A stretch of DNA of 64,000 nucleotides from Treponema putidum (GCF_000755145.1 NZ_CP009228.1:1473694-1537693), one strand, 5' to 3'; counted from the stretch's first letter, positions 29,134 through 38,502 are shown. A program made the numbers and translations. Notes: a model not told the origin generated them from the letters alone.

Positions 29134-29933
29134 TGAAAGGCGCGGTTTGGATATTCTTCTGTATATTTTTCATAAATATCAAATGTTACTCGCAAACGTA
29201 TGATTATATAACTGCAGGTACGGAAATGCGGCGAGGCTACTTAGTCGACAATGTGTTGCACTCCGCACAATTCGGTGACATTCATTTTTCAAGTTATGTG
29301 CCGAAAGAATACGATGGAAGCAGGCCGTACGCTTTGTTTATAACACTGCCGGGATGGGGAGGCTTATACTTTCAAGGCATCGGCATAAACATTATTCAAG
29401 AAGATTTCGGTCTTACCGCACGTGACTACAATAACGAGATGATTATCATCGCTCCCCAGCTGAATGACTGGGGAGAAACAAGTGCTAATCAAACAATTGC
29501 TTTAACAGAATATCTGCTCAGGTATTACACTATCGACCCGAAAAAGGTATATCTCGAAGGGTATTCCGGAGGAGGTGAAACCGGATCTATCATGATCGGC
29601 AAACGTCCTGAATTGTATGCGGCTTTTTTACATGTCAGTTCCAAATGGAGCGGAAAAATAGAGACCATTGTAAATGCAAAAACGGCTATCTATATGGTTA
29701 CAGGACGTAACGATAGCTATTACGGCTCCCAATCGGTGTCCGAAACGTATCGAAAGTTGTACGAGCTGTACCGCAAAAAAGGCTTGCAGAAAAAAGACAT
29801 TGATAGTGTTCTTGTACTGGACTTAAAAGAAAATGAATACTTTAGGCAACGCGGATATGCCGACCCCCACGCGGGTGGTGTAAGTTTTGCAAAGGATTCT
29901 GCTATTATGGGCTGGCTCTTTAAAAGAAATTAA
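29133..29933 (+). CDS. Exported alpha/beta hydrolase (depolymerase-like)
   Basis: This 266-residue protein carries a signal peptide (KGAVWIFFCIFFINIKCYSQ) and an alpha/beta hydrolase fold. The nucleophile elbow is GYSGGG (Ser about 148), preceded by the oxyanion region LPGWGG, and the catalytic His is likely in YADPHAGG near residue 247. The fold resembles polyhydroxybutyrate depolymerase and feruloyl-esterase-like enzymes, but the substrate is unknown. It overlaps the preceding exported flavodoxin gene by one base and is followed after about 60 bases by a second exported flavodoxin gene. Confidence 0.8.
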   Translation: MKGAVWIFFCIFFINIKCYSQTYDYITAGTEMRRGYLVDNVLHSAQFGDIHFSSYVPKEYDGSRPYALFITLPGWGGLYFQGIGINIIQEDFGLTARDYNNEMIIIAPQLNDWGETSANQTIALTEYLLRYYTIDPKKVYLEGYSGGGETGSIMIGKRPELYAAFLHVSSKWSGKIETIVNAKTAIYMVTGRNDSYYGSQSVSETYRKLYELYRKKGLQKKDIDSVLVLDLKENEYFRQRGYADPHAGGVSFAKDSAIMGWLFKRN

Positions 29934-29995
29934 TTTTGCCCGTTGAAACGGTGCAAAATGTATACTTATTAAATAATTTATTGGAGGAAATCAAT

Positions 29996-30583
29996 ATGAA
30001 AGCGACAAAGAAAATAACATCGTTTATTATCATTATGGTAGTATTTTTGGCAGCGGCTGCTCCCATTTTTGCAGCAGGGAACGATACGCAAAAGGCTAAA
30101 AAAATACTGGTGGTTTATTATTCGGCAACGGGAACGACCGAACGGTTGGCAAATATTATCGCAAAGAAAATGAAAGCGGATATTTTTGTATTAAAACCGA
30201 AACAGCCCTACACATCGGCAGACTTAAATTGGAGCAATAAAAACAGCCGTGTCGTTAAGGAACACGAACTGGGTGTAAACAATGTTTCAGTAGAACTTGA
30301 AACCACAAAGGTTCCGAAATTTGACACCTATGACACCGTCTTTATAGGTTATCCGATTTGGTGGGGTGAAGCAGCATGGGTTGTGGATGAATTTATCAAG
30401 AAAAACGATTTTACCGGCAAAAATGTGATAGCTTTTTGCACTTCAATGTCTACAGGTACGGGAGAAAGTAGAAAGAGACTTGAAAAACTTGCGAAAACAG
30501 GTAATTGGGTAACAGGTGAACGATTTCCGAGCAATTTTAAAGAAGCAAATGTGAAAAAGTGGCTAAAAGAGCTAGGTCTGTAA
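29996..30583 (+). CDS. Second exported flavodoxin
   Basis: The 195-residue flavodoxin has a signal peptide (KKITSFIIIMVVFLAAAAPIFA) and a canonical FMN phosphate loop YYSATGTTERLA (about residues 38-49), with the later loop IGYPIWWGEAAWVVDEFI (about 113) and FCTSMSTGTGES. It should carry electrons in the periplasm. The start at 29996 follows GGAGG; the upstream extension to 29936 lacks one. It differs clearly from the flavodoxin at 28519, which has no canonical phosphate loop, so they are not recent duplicates. The lipoprotein hydrolase gene starts 18 bases downstream. Confidence 0.87.
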   Translation: MKATKKITSFIIIMVVFLAAAAPIFAAGNDTQKAKKILVVYYSATGTTERLANIIAKKMKADIFVLKPKQPYTSADLNWSNKNSRVVKEHELGVNNVSVELETTKVPKFDTYDTVFIGYPIWWGEAAWVVDEFIKKNDFTGKNVIAFCTSMSTGTGESRKRLEKLAKTGNWVTGERFPSNFKEANVKKWLKELGL

Positions 30584-30601
30584 TATAAGGGAGAGAACTT
30601 A

Positions 30602-31558
30602 ATGAAGTATTTACTTTCAGCCTTGTGCTGCCTGTTCCTTTCGTTATCCTGTACGGCAGAAACAACAAAACAAGGGGTACATATGAAAACTGAAGATATT
30701 ACCGCGCAAACTGCGATTGAACTTGTTATCGCCGACACCGATTTTTCCCCATGGGGAAGACTGATCTTCCCTGTAGATTCAGGATATTGGAACGGAAAGA
30801 CACTCGGCAGTTTGAGCCTGACATGGTACAGTCATATCGATACCGCAAAAACGGTAGAGGTCGTACGCTATTTTAAAACACAAACTCTCCGAGGTGAGCC
30901 TGTCTTTTTCGATATCTATACTGAAGAAGAAAAGCGGCTCGATCCGAGGAAACGGAACACTGGCCTCTTTTTCTTCAGGGGTAAGAAAGGTGCAAAAAGC
31001 GCAATCTGTAGTGCCGGCGGAGGCTTTGCATATGTCGGAGCAATGCATGACAGTTTCCCGCATGCACTGGAACTTTCCAAACGCGGATACAATGCGTTTG
31101 CTCTCATCTACCGCTCCGGCTCGCAAGCTGCCTGTGAAGATTTGGCACGCGCTATTGCTTTTATGCATGAACACGCTGCGGAATTACAGCTTGATACAAC
31201 AAACTATTCCTTGTGGGGAGGTTCGGCCGGGGCACGAATGGCAGCATGGCTCGGAAGTTTGGGAACGGAAAGATTTGGTGAAAAAGCGTACCCGCACCCC
31301 TCCGCCGTCATCATGCAGTATACGGGGCTTTCAGAAGTTTACGGTAACGAGCCGCCGACATACGCCTGTGTCGGAACGGCGGACAGAATCTCAAGTCCGC
31401 AGGTGATGGAACACCGCATTCGGCACATTAAAGCGAATGGAACCGACGCAGAAATAGAAATCTTTGAAGGTTTGCCTCACGGCTTCGGCTTGGGAACGGG
31501 CACTGTTGCCGAGGGCTGGATTAATAATGCAATACTATTTTGGGAACGGAATATCTAG
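30602..31558 (+). CDS. Lipoprotein alpha/beta hydrolase
   Basis: The 318-residue protein has a short lipoprotein signal ending in LSLSC (Cys18) and an alpha/beta hydrolase domain. Landmarks are GGGFAYVG (about 140), the nucleophile elbow GGSAGA (Ser about 205, the G-G-S-A-G form of the carboxylesterase/hormone-sensitive-lipase type), and the late Asp and His in VGTADRISS (about 262) and GLPHGFGLG (about 293). It is envelope-anchored and probably an esterase. It continues the run flavodoxin, hydrolase, flavodoxin, hydrolase, with the next esterase gene nine bases downstream. Confidence 0.85.
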   Translation: MKYLLSALCCLFLSLSCTAETTKQGVHMKTEDITAQTAIELVIADTDFSPWGRLIFPVDSGYWNGKTLGSLSLTWYSHIDTAKTVEVVRYFKTQTLRGEPVFFDIYTEEEKRLDPRKRNTGLFFFRGKKGAKSAICSAGGGFAYVGAMHDSFPHALELSKRGYNAFALIYRSGSQAACEDLARAIAFMHEHAAELQLDTTNYSLWGGSAGARMAAWLGSLGTERFGEKAYPHPSAVIMQYTGLSEVYGNEPPTYACVGTADRISSPQVMEHRIRHIKANGTDAEIEIFEGLPHGFGLGTGTVAEGWINNAILFWERNI

Positions 31559-31567
31559 GAGAATATT

Positions 31568-32503
31568 ATGAAAAAATTAATCTTTTTTATACTGTCGGTT
31601 TTTGCCTGTGTGCTATCTTGCACATCAGAGGAGACAAATATGAATACAATATTACAAAATTATACATTGACTGAAAGTGTTCCCAAAACCTATTTTTCTG
31701 CTGCAGAAAAATAGGGAACAGTACAGTTGATTGAATATGCTACCCGTGATTATACTCAAGCTTCTCGCCAGGCAATCACCAAAAAAGCATATGTCTATCT
31801 TCCATACGGGTATAACGCAAAAGACTCAACAGTAAGATATGACACACTTTTTTATATGCACGGATGGACAGGAGTAGCCGGTGAACTTTTTACGGTGGGT
31901 AAGGGTTTTATCAAAAATATGTTCGATGTTATGATTGAAAAAGGCGATATCCAGCCGCTGATCATTGTAGCTGCAACATTTGACAACGAAAATGCCTCTC
32001 AAGATTTTACCCGCAGTGTTGAAGAATTGAGCGTGTTCCATAACGATTTTCGCGATGCATTACTGCCTTTTATTGATTCTCACTTTAATACAAACGCATC
32101 ACGGAATAGCCGGGCATTCAGCGGTTTTTCCCTAGGAGCTGTTACCACATGGTACGAATTTTGTTACAACAACGATCTTATCAAGTGTTTTCTTCCATTA
32201 AGCGGCGACTGCTGGATTATGGGTACTTATGGCGGACGGTATCGGCCCAAGGAAACAACTGACTATCTTGAACAAATTGTGCGGGAAAAAAGATATACCG
32301 CTTCAGATTATGAAATCTATGCTGCAGTCGGTACACGCGATCCTATCTGGGATCAGGTAAACAACCAGCTGACCGAAATGTTGACCCGCCACACATTCAG
32401 CGGCGGCAATGTACGCTACGCCGTCAAACAGGGAGGACGCCACGACTATGAGGCAATCGCCGAATACCTGTACAATGCACTGCCGCTGTATTTTGGAAAT
32501 TAG
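31568..32503 (+). pseudogene. Esterase-like lipoprotein interrupted by an in-frame TAG
   Basis: From ATG 31568 (behind AGGAG) the frame reads a lipoprotein signal (KKLIFFILSVFACVLSC, Cys18) and SVPKTYFSAAEK, then meets TAG at 31712-31714 (codon 49). It continues in the same frame with GTVQLIEYATRDYTQ and a complete feruloyl/acetyl-xylan-esterase-like hydrolase: FYMHGWTG, nucleophile elbow GFSLGA and the late GGRHDYEA. Relatives have Q at the stop position (QGTV), so a single CAG-to-TAG change explains it. A TTG at 31727 could restart translation but would give an unexported enzyme. Read-through would restore the full 311 residues. Confidence 0.85.
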
Positions 32504-32526
32504 CTCATATGGAAAAAGGCTATACC

Positions 32527-32619
32527 ATGTTCTTTATCGATTATATCACAATTATCGTACTGTTTGCAGCTTTTGCACATTACAGTGCAAAACTAATGGT
32601 AATAAAAAATAAAACATAA
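32527..32619 (+). CDS. Small membrane peptide, copy 1
   Basis: Thirty codons read FFIDYITIIVLFAAFAHYSA followed by a basic end (KLMVIKNKT). A single hydrophobic helix is visible. The start follows AAAAAGG. An upstream in-frame ATG at 32509 would add six residues. A second copy (FFTDYTTIIVLFATAAHYCA) occurs at 38518-38604 in the same direction, also behind AAAAAAGG. The two bracket the type III restriction island. Small size and lack of relatives known to me make it uncertain whether the peptide or the repeat DNA matters. Confidence 0.45.
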   Translation: MFFIDYITIIVLFAAFAHYSAKLMVIKNKT

Positions 32620-32665
32620 ATTGCACATTCACTTCCCGATCCAACAAATGAACTGCGGCTTTATA
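32618..32665 (-). pseudogene. Remnant of a LysR regulator C-terminus
   Basis: On the minus strand about 16 codons read YKAAVHLLDREVNVQF. They match GKVAVPLSDPEVNVQF near the end of the LysR protein at 25361. The DNA match is strongest at AAATTGCACATTCACTTCC. Only this scrap remains. Confidence 0.5.
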
Positions 32666-32679
32666 TCGAAAGTAAAGTA

Positions 32680-33246
32680 TCACTCGTTTTCGCTGATATA
32701 TGCTTCCAACTCGGCATCGTCTTCGGGAAGGTCATCGACAAAGCCCGGATCCATGTGCATTAAAAACCGGTACTGACCGTTTGCATCCCGATATGTAACC
32801 GCTTCGCCGTCTTCGGAGCCGTAATACTCGCGAAAGACGGAAAAGCCTTGTTTTTCCAACACGGCTTTTACACGCAAAAAGTTTCTCTCGCGCTTTTCGA
32901 TATAAGTTTTAAGTTCATTGTTTCCGATTAAGTAGGCATCGACGAGTGTGCATCCTTCAACGGTGTTTGCTTTCCCGTCATCAAAGGCTTCAACCTCAAT
33001 CGCAATCGCTTCGGCTTCGTCATCGGCAAACGAAAACTTCGATAATGGAAATTTTTTCTTTCCATAAGCTATTTCAACGAGGTCGCCTAAGGCTGCAACA
33101 TGCAATTTACCTAAGACGCCATACTCATCGCCGGAATACACTTCAAAGCCCGGAATTTTTTCCAAAAAAGATTTTATGTTGGCTTCGGAATCAAAAGCAC
33201 CGACGAGGTGTTCCCTGCGGCTTTCTATAAATTTTAATAAAAACAT
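32680..33246 (-). CDS. Acidic hypothetical protein
   Basis: I do not recognise this 188-residue protein. It is strongly acidic, especially at the end (DDLPEDDAELEAYISENE), has no signal peptide or membrane helix, and is probably soluble and cytoplasmic. The central part contains alternating strands and helices (GKLHVAALGDLVEIAYGKKK). AGGAG lies before the start. It is inside the pair of small-peptide repeats together with the type III restriction genes but on the opposite strand; an anti-restriction or immunity role would be speculation. Confidence 0.65.
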   Translation of the reverse strand: MFLLKFIESRREHLVGAFDSEANIKSFLEKIPGFEVYSGDEYGVLGKLHVAALGDLVEIAYGKKKFPLSKFSFADDEAEAIAIEVEAFDDGKANTVEGCTLVDAYLIGNNELKTYIEKRERNFLRVKAVLEKQGFSVFREYYGSEDGEAVTYRDANGQYRFLMHMDPGFVDDLPEDDAELEAYISENE

Positions 33247-33398
33247 TTTTTCTCCTCACGCCGATAAATCTAAAGTTTCTGCATCATACTTTTCTTTTTT
33301 GAAAAAATCAATAGATTTTGTATAATTTAATAGCGGAATCGAAAAGCATTGGCATTTTTGTTTCTGCACTATATGTTCTTATAAAAGATGTTTCGCAT

Positions 33399-33737
33399 CT
33401 ACTCCGCTAGGAATTCTTCTATTGTGTCTACAAGATCGCTAAAATTATTACGAAGATGATTCATCAATAATCGTGTCCGCTTACTGTTATAGGACGGTAT
33501 GTTTCCTGCCGGCAAAAATAGTTCATAAGGTTCGACTTCAAGTGCTGCTGCAATAGAAGCAATCGTTTCAAATTTACCGACTTTTTTTTGATTTTCAATT
33601 TCGCTGATATATGCGCTTGTAATACCGGCCCGCTCAGCTAGACGTTCTTGTGTCAACTTTTTCGATAGCCTAAAGCGCCTGATATTTTCCGAATACAATT
33701 GTATCAATTCAATTTCAGTCATATTGTTATTATACAA
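33399..33737 (-). CDS. XRE-family regulator next to the type III RM genes
   Basis: The 112-residue protein has an N-terminal helix-turn-helix of the XRE/Cro-C1 type: NIRRFRLSKKLTQERLAERAGITSAYISEIENQKK (about residues 14-48, quoted only in outline). The C-terminal part is a short helical region. It is divergent from mod across 137 bases that contain two inverted repeats. By position it resembles the controller (C) proteins of type II RM systems, which time methylase and nuclease expression. That role is inferred here. Confidence 0.85.
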   Translation of the reverse strand: MYNNNMTEIELIQLYSENIRRFRLSKKLTQERLAERAGITSAYISEIENQKKVGKFETIASIAAALEVEPYELFLPAGNIPSYNSKRTRLLMNHLRNNFSDLVDTIEEFLAE

Positions 33738-33739
33738 TT

Positions 33740-33829
33740 ACGATTTGTAAGAAAGAATATTCAAATCGTTATAATATTACATCAATAAGCCGATAATATT
33801 AGCGATTTGATGTTTTATTGCTAATATTA
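33740..33829. promoter_or_regulatory. Two operator-like inverted repeats before mod
   Basis: ACGATTTG (33740-33747) pairs with CAAATCGT (33762-33769). TAATATTAGC (33794-33803) pairs with GCTAATATTA (33820-33829). Both lie between the divergent XRE and mod genes and are perfect, with arms of 8 and 10 bases. They are the probable binding sites of the XRE protein or of RNA-level structures at the mod 5' end. Confidence 0.55.
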
Positions 33830-33874
33830 CCAGCTTTTTGCTAAAAATTATTAAAAATACTAAATGGAGAGATT

Positions 33875-35710
33875 ATGCCGTATACCGAAACACCTGAAAC
33901 AAATGCGCTTAAGCAGCGTATTGAAACCATACTTGCAAAAGAGCCGGATTTTGTAGAACCAGCTGCCGATGAAAAACAAAAGCCGAGATTAAAAATTAAC
34001 GTGATAAAAGATTGTGCAGAACGCGGTGATATAAAACTGCTCTCACCCTTGCTCAAAGATACTTCTATAAAAAAAGCCTTTTTTACCCCTGTTTTGGACA
34101 GTTTTGTTTTTAATACGGCAAGGTTTAAAGAATTTTTGGAATATTCTTCCGCCTGCAATTCATACTCAAAATATCTTGGGCAAAAAATCGGCTTATATAT
34201 GGGAGACATTCCATTGATCGACCGGAGCGAAGTTGTTTTGAATTTCCCGTTCAAAGATTGCGTACTGGAAGGCGGTCAGCGTAAAGAAGACGGTTTGGAC
34301 ACCTATTTTGAATACGATGACAAAAACCAAGAATACACGGAAAAAACAAGCAAACGCCGAGAGGTGTTTTATAATGAGGTACTCGCCCGTGATGAAATAG
34401 ACAGCCTTTTTTCTCCGAAAGCATTTTGCAATGCAAAACGCTATGAACAGGGAAAAGTTTCGGCTTGTAAAAAACTAAACCGCGATGCGGAGCTGAACAA
34501 AAAACGCGGGCTTCCGGAAGATACCATCACCGACAATTTGATTATCAAAGGAAATAACCTGCTTGCACTTCATTCACTTAAAGAAGAATTTACAGGCAAA
34601 GTCAAGCTTATCTACATAGACCCGCCATACAATACAGGAAATGACAGTTTTGCATACAATGATAATTTTAATAGAAGTGCATGGCTGACATTTATGGAAA
34701 ATAGACTGGAAATTGCAAAAGATTTATTGTCAGATGATGGAGCTCTATATATTCAATTAGATTATCATCAAATTCATTATGCAAAAATTCTAATGGATAA
34801 TATTTTTGGTGAGAACAATTTTCAACGAGAAATAATTTGGCGTATAGGATGGCTGTCTGGATATAAAACAAAAGATAATAATTGGATTCGAAATCACGAT
34901 ACGATTTTATTCTACTCCAAAAATAGTATGACATTTAAATTTAATAAATACTGTATTCCTAAAAAAGATTTTAAGCGAATCGCAAATTCCGATGTAGAAA
35001 GCTATCCAATCGAAGATGTTTGGAATGGAAATGAATATGATGATTTAAACAGCATAGCTATAGTTTCTTTTGCAGGTGAAACAGTTTCAAAACTACTCAA
35101 CAAAGATGATGATGTAAAAGGACAAAAATCTGAAAAATTATTAGAAAGAATAATAAGGGCTCATACTGTTGAAGATGATATTATATTGGACTTTTTTGGA
35201 GGAACTGGTACAACTGCTGCTGCTGCTTTAAAAATGAAACGCAAATTTATTTTGTGTGAGCAAATTGATAAACACCTCGATATTTCTTTACGAAGATTAT
35301 CGAAAGTTATTGAAGGAGAACAAAGTGGTATTTCCAAACGATACAACTGGCACGGCGGCGGCTCTTTTGTCTACATGGAACTTGCCGAAAAAAATGAACA
35401 GGCGCTGCGGCTTATTTCCGCTTGTAAAAATCTTGAAGAACTTATTTCCCTGTTCGATGAACTGTGCAATAAATATTTTTTACACTACAACGTCCGTATA
35501 AAGGAATTCCGAGAAGAAGTCAAAACCGATCGCTTTCAATTGCTTTCATTGAAAGAACAAAAAGAAATGTTTTGCCGTATGCTCGATTTAAATCAGTTAT
35601 ATGTCAACGCCGACGACCGGCACGACGATAACTCAGAACTCGGCAGGGAAGACATTGCTATTACGGAAGATTTTTACCGGCTGTGTAGAAGTGATAAGGA
35701 AAATAAATAA
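33875..35710 (+). CDS. mod: Type III restriction-modification methyltransferase (Mod)
   Basis: The 611-residue protein is a type III N6-adenine methyltransferase of the beta class. The catalytic motif DPPYNTG lies in LIYIDPPYNTGNDSF (about residue 246), upstream of the AdoMet motif FFGGTGTTAAAAL (about 440). The variable target-recognition region lies between them and is richer in A and T than the flanks (34700-35320), a sign of TRD exchange. It recognises DNA and methylates one strand, and is also required for cutting by Res. GGAGAG precedes the ATG. Its stop overlaps the res start by one base. No simple repeat tract for phase variation was seen. Confidence 0.92.
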   Translation: MPYTETPETNALKQRIETILAKEPDFVEPAADEKQKPRLKINVIKDCAERGDIKLLSPLLKDTSIKKAFFTPVLDSFVFNTARFKEFLEYSSACNSYSKYLGQKIGLYMGDIPLIDRSEVVLNFPFKDCVLEGGQRKEDGLDTYFEYDDKNQEYTEKTSKRREVFYNEVLARDEIDSLFSPKAFCNAKRYEQGKVSACKKLNRDAELNKKRGLPEDTITDNLIIKGNNLLALHSLKEEFTGKVKLIYIDPPYNTGNDSFAYNDNFNRSAWLTFMENRLEIAKDLLSDDGALYIQLDYHQIHYAKILMDNIFGENNFQREIIWRIGWLSGYKTKDNNWIRNHDTILFYSKNSMTFKFNKYCIPKKDFKRIANSDVESYPIEDVWNGNEYDDLNSIAIVSFAGETVSKLLNKDDDVKGQKSEKLLERIIRAHTVEDDIILDFFGGTGTTAAAALKMKRKFILCEQIDKHLDISLRRLSKVIEGEQSGISKRYNWHGGGSFVYMELAEKNEQALRLISACKNLEELISLFDELCNKYFLHYNVRIKEFREEVKTDRFQLLSLKEQKEMFCRMLDLNQLYVNADDRHDDNSELGREDIAITEDFYRLCRSDKENK

Positions 35711-38502
35711 TGCTGGTCGATAAAATTAAAATTCAAAAAGAAATTCTTGACGAAAGCAAATATGCAATTCCTTCATACATTACGGATAATTTAAAATATC
35801 CGCTTTATGAGTGGCAGTGCGAAGCTGTGGAAAACTTTCTCGTCAATGAAAAACGACGTTCAGAGTTGCTTAAAAAAGGTGAAACGCTTTTGCCGAATCA
35901 TCTTATGTTCAATATGGCTACGGGAAGCGGTAAAACGCTCGTTATGGCCGCACTTATTTTGTATTATTACAAGCAAGGGTATCGAAATTTTATCTTTTTT
36001 GTCAATCAAAATGCCATTCTCGGAAAAACGCAGGCAAATTTTATCGACACGAAGCATACTAAATACCTGTTTAAAGAAAACATTGTTATCGACGGCAAGC
36101 GGGTTGCATTTCGAGAAGTCGATATGTTTTCTCATCTTTGCGATGACATACAGATAAAATTTACGACGATTCAAAAACTGCATAATGATATTTATAAAGA
36201 AAGTGAAAACTCTGTATTGCTTTCGGACTTACAAAAGCGCGATGTTATTTTATTTGGGGATGAAGCGCATCACTTAAATGCAAGTACGGCAAAGAAAAAA
36301 CAAACGACTCTTTCAGATGATATTTCTTTTATCGGGGAATTAAAAGATTCTGCAAAAGAAGACGATATAGAACGTTCGTGGGAACATACTGTTTGTCATT
36401 GTATTTTAAACAAAGACGGTAAAAACCAAAACAAAAATAATAACGCTCTTTTGGAATTTACTGCAACGGTTCCGAATACGCCTGAAGTTTTACAAAAGTA
36501 TGAAGATAAAATAATTATCAAATTTGAATTGAAAGACTTCGTAGAAGCCGGTTGTACAAAACATATCCGCCTTGTTCGATCCAATCTTACATTAAAAGAA
36601 AGAATTTTACAGGCATTGTTGTTACATTGGTACCGTTATCGCATTGCGCTAAAAGCTGGAATTCCGAATTTTAAACCGGTTATTCTTTTTAGAAGCAAAA
36701 CAATTGAAGATTCAAAAACCGATTGCGGAAAGTTTATTGAATTATGCAAATCAGTAACAGCTTCCGACTTTAATTTTATTCATAATCTTTCAAAAATAAC
36801 TATGCCGGCTGATGATGAAATTCCGTCATTATATACCGTTGACGGCAATATCTTTGAGCGGATTTTGGTATATCTAAAAGAGAATGAATATTCTTTTGAA
36901 AATATTGTTGATTATATCCGTGAAAATTTTCAAGAGCGTACTATCATCATTACAAATAGTAAGACAAATACCACCAAAAAAGAAAAAACGGATTCCGAAA
37001 TTGACCGGCTTTTAAACAGTCTTGAAGATTATGATAATCATATTAGAGCAATTTTTACCGTACAGCGCCTTACCGAAGGCTGGGATGTACTGAACCTATA
37101 CGACATTGTTCGATTGTACACGGGACGCGATACGGATACCAAAACACACAAGGCCGGCACAAGCACGACGAGCGAAGTTCAACTTATAGGGCGAGGAGTG
37201 CGCTATTATCCGTTTGTACATAAAGATATGCCAGTTAACCGCCGTAAGTTCGATGATGATATCCGAAATGAGCTGCGTATTTTGGAAGAATTCTATTTTC
37301 ATTCCGATGAAGATCACCGCTATATCAATGAGTTATCGAATGAGCTTAAAAATAAAGGATTGATGACGGAAAAACGGACACAAAAGAAATTTTCTGTAAA
37401 ACAGGAACAACAAAAAATTCTGCGCGGAATGTATTTATTTGTAAATGACAGGATTGAAAACCCTGCACGTAGACTAAAAAAACTCCCGGATGATTTTCAA
37501 AATCTTCCGCTGTTTGAGTATAGAATCATTATAAGTGCATATTCTGAAATACGGACAGTTGATTTTCAAAAAGAAGATATATATATTGCGGCTGAAAGCG
37601 GTCAATTAAAAACAGAAATCCTAAAATTTTCCGATATTCCGATTCATATAAAATATAAAGCGGTTCATCGCCTTAATGCAAATGCCGCTTCCTACTATAA
37701 CTTTGAAAATATACTCCAACGATTTAATGTGCAAAGTATGGAAGAGTTTTTTGATTTTATAAAAGATGTAAAAATTATGCTTACACACGATGCCGACGAA
37801 TATGCAAATATTCCGAATAAAAAAATGCTGGAAATGTGTGAAAAATTTTTTGCTTATCTGCAAAGTGAATTGAAAAAATTTGATAATCCGTATAAAGGAA
37901 CTGATTTCCGGTTGGTAAAATTTTCCAATATGTTTTCGTTCGAGCCGGAAAAAGGGAAGTTATGTTTTACTAAAGAAAAACTCATTTCCATCGATGAACA
38001 GGCACCGGAAACACAGGAAAACAAGAAATTGGAAAAAGATTTACAAGCCGCAGATTGGTATGCGCTTGATGCGTTTTGGGGTACAAGCGAAGAACGTAAC
38101 TTAATTCAATTTATAAAAGACAGAAAATCAAATTTACTTACCAATTACGATTCTTTTCAGTTGCTCCGAAATGAAGAAGTATATAAGATTTTTGACTTTG
38201 ATACCGGCCGCGGCTTTCAACCGGATTTTTTATTATTTCTGCATGGAAAAGCCGGCAATGCTAATGCATACTATCAAGTCTTTATTGAACCGAAAGGCAG
38301 GTTTCTTGCAGGAGACGATAGCGATGGTTGGAAACAAAATTTCCTGGAAGAGATCGCTAAACGCTACGGGAAAGAGCATGCCGTTATAGAACGTAACAGT
38401 TCTTATGTGCTAATTGGTTTACCGTTTTTTAATAGCAACGATGAAAAATTGAAATCAGAATTTTTGAAAGCTTTTGAAAAAACAATCCTTGCCCGTCATT
38501 AG
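35710..38502 (+). CDS. res: Type III restriction enzyme, Res subunit
   Basis: This 930-residue protein is the translocase and nuclease partner of Mod. Superfamily 2 helicase motifs are clear: Walker A ATGSGKT (about 75), GDEAHH (about 180), VQRLTEGWDV (about 455) and LIGRGVRYYPF (about 500). A C-terminal PD-(D/E)xK-like nuclease part with QPDFLLFL and VFIEPKGRFL is seen near residues 835-875. All parts are present, so the system appears intact. It is translated from an ATG overlapping the mod stop. Sixteen bases after the stop lies the second copy of the small membrane peptide gene. Confidence 0.92.
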   Translation: MLVDKIKIQKEILDESKYAIPSYITDNLKYPLYEWQCEAVENFLVNEKRRSELLKKGETLLPNHLMFNMATGSGKTLVMAALILYYYKQGYRNFIFFVNQNAILGKTQANFIDTKHTKYLFKENIVIDGKRVAFREVDMFSHLCDDIQIKFTTIQKLHNDIYKESENSVLLSDLQKRDVILFGDEAHHLNASTAKKKQTTLSDDISFIGELKDSAKEDDIERSWEHTVCHCILNKDGKNQNKNNNALLEFTATVPNTPEVLQKYEDKIIIKFELKDFVEAGCTKHIRLVRSNLTLKERILQALLLHWYRYRIALKAGIPNFKPVILFRSKTIEDSKTDCGKFIELCKSVTASDFNFIHNLSKITMPADDEIPSLYTVDGNIFERILVYLKENEYSFENIVDYIRENFQERTIIITNSKTNTTKKEKTDSEIDRLLNSLEDYDNHIRAIFTVQRLTEGWDVLNLYDIVRLYTGRDTDTKTHKAGTSTTSEVQLIGRGVRYYPFVHKDMPVNRRKFDDDIRNELRILEEFYFHSDEDHRYINELSNELKNKGLMTEKRTQKKFSVKQEQQKILRGMYLFVNDRIENPARRLKKLPDDFQNLPLFEYRIIISAYSEIRTVDFQKEDIYIAAESGQLKTEILKFSDIPIHIKYKAVHRLNANAASYYNFENILQRFNVQSMEEFFDFIKDVKIMLTHDADEYANIPNKKMLEMCEKFFAYLQSELKKFDNPYKGTDFRLVKFSNMFSFEPEKGKLCFTKEKLISIDEQAPETQENKKLEKDLQAADWYALDAFWGTSEERNLIQFIKDRKSNLLTNYDSFQLLRNEEVYKIFDFDTGRGFQPDFLLFLHGKAGNANAYYQVFIEPKGRFLAGDDSDGWKQNFLEEIAKRYGKEHAVIERNSSYVLIGLPFFNSNDEKLKSEFLKAFEKTILARH

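Noticed and set aside
35205-35235. Phase-variable repeat tract in mod (GCTGCTGCTGCT)
   Set aside because: Only four triplets, in frame and encoding the conserved AdoMet-binding motif; length changes would not shift the frame.
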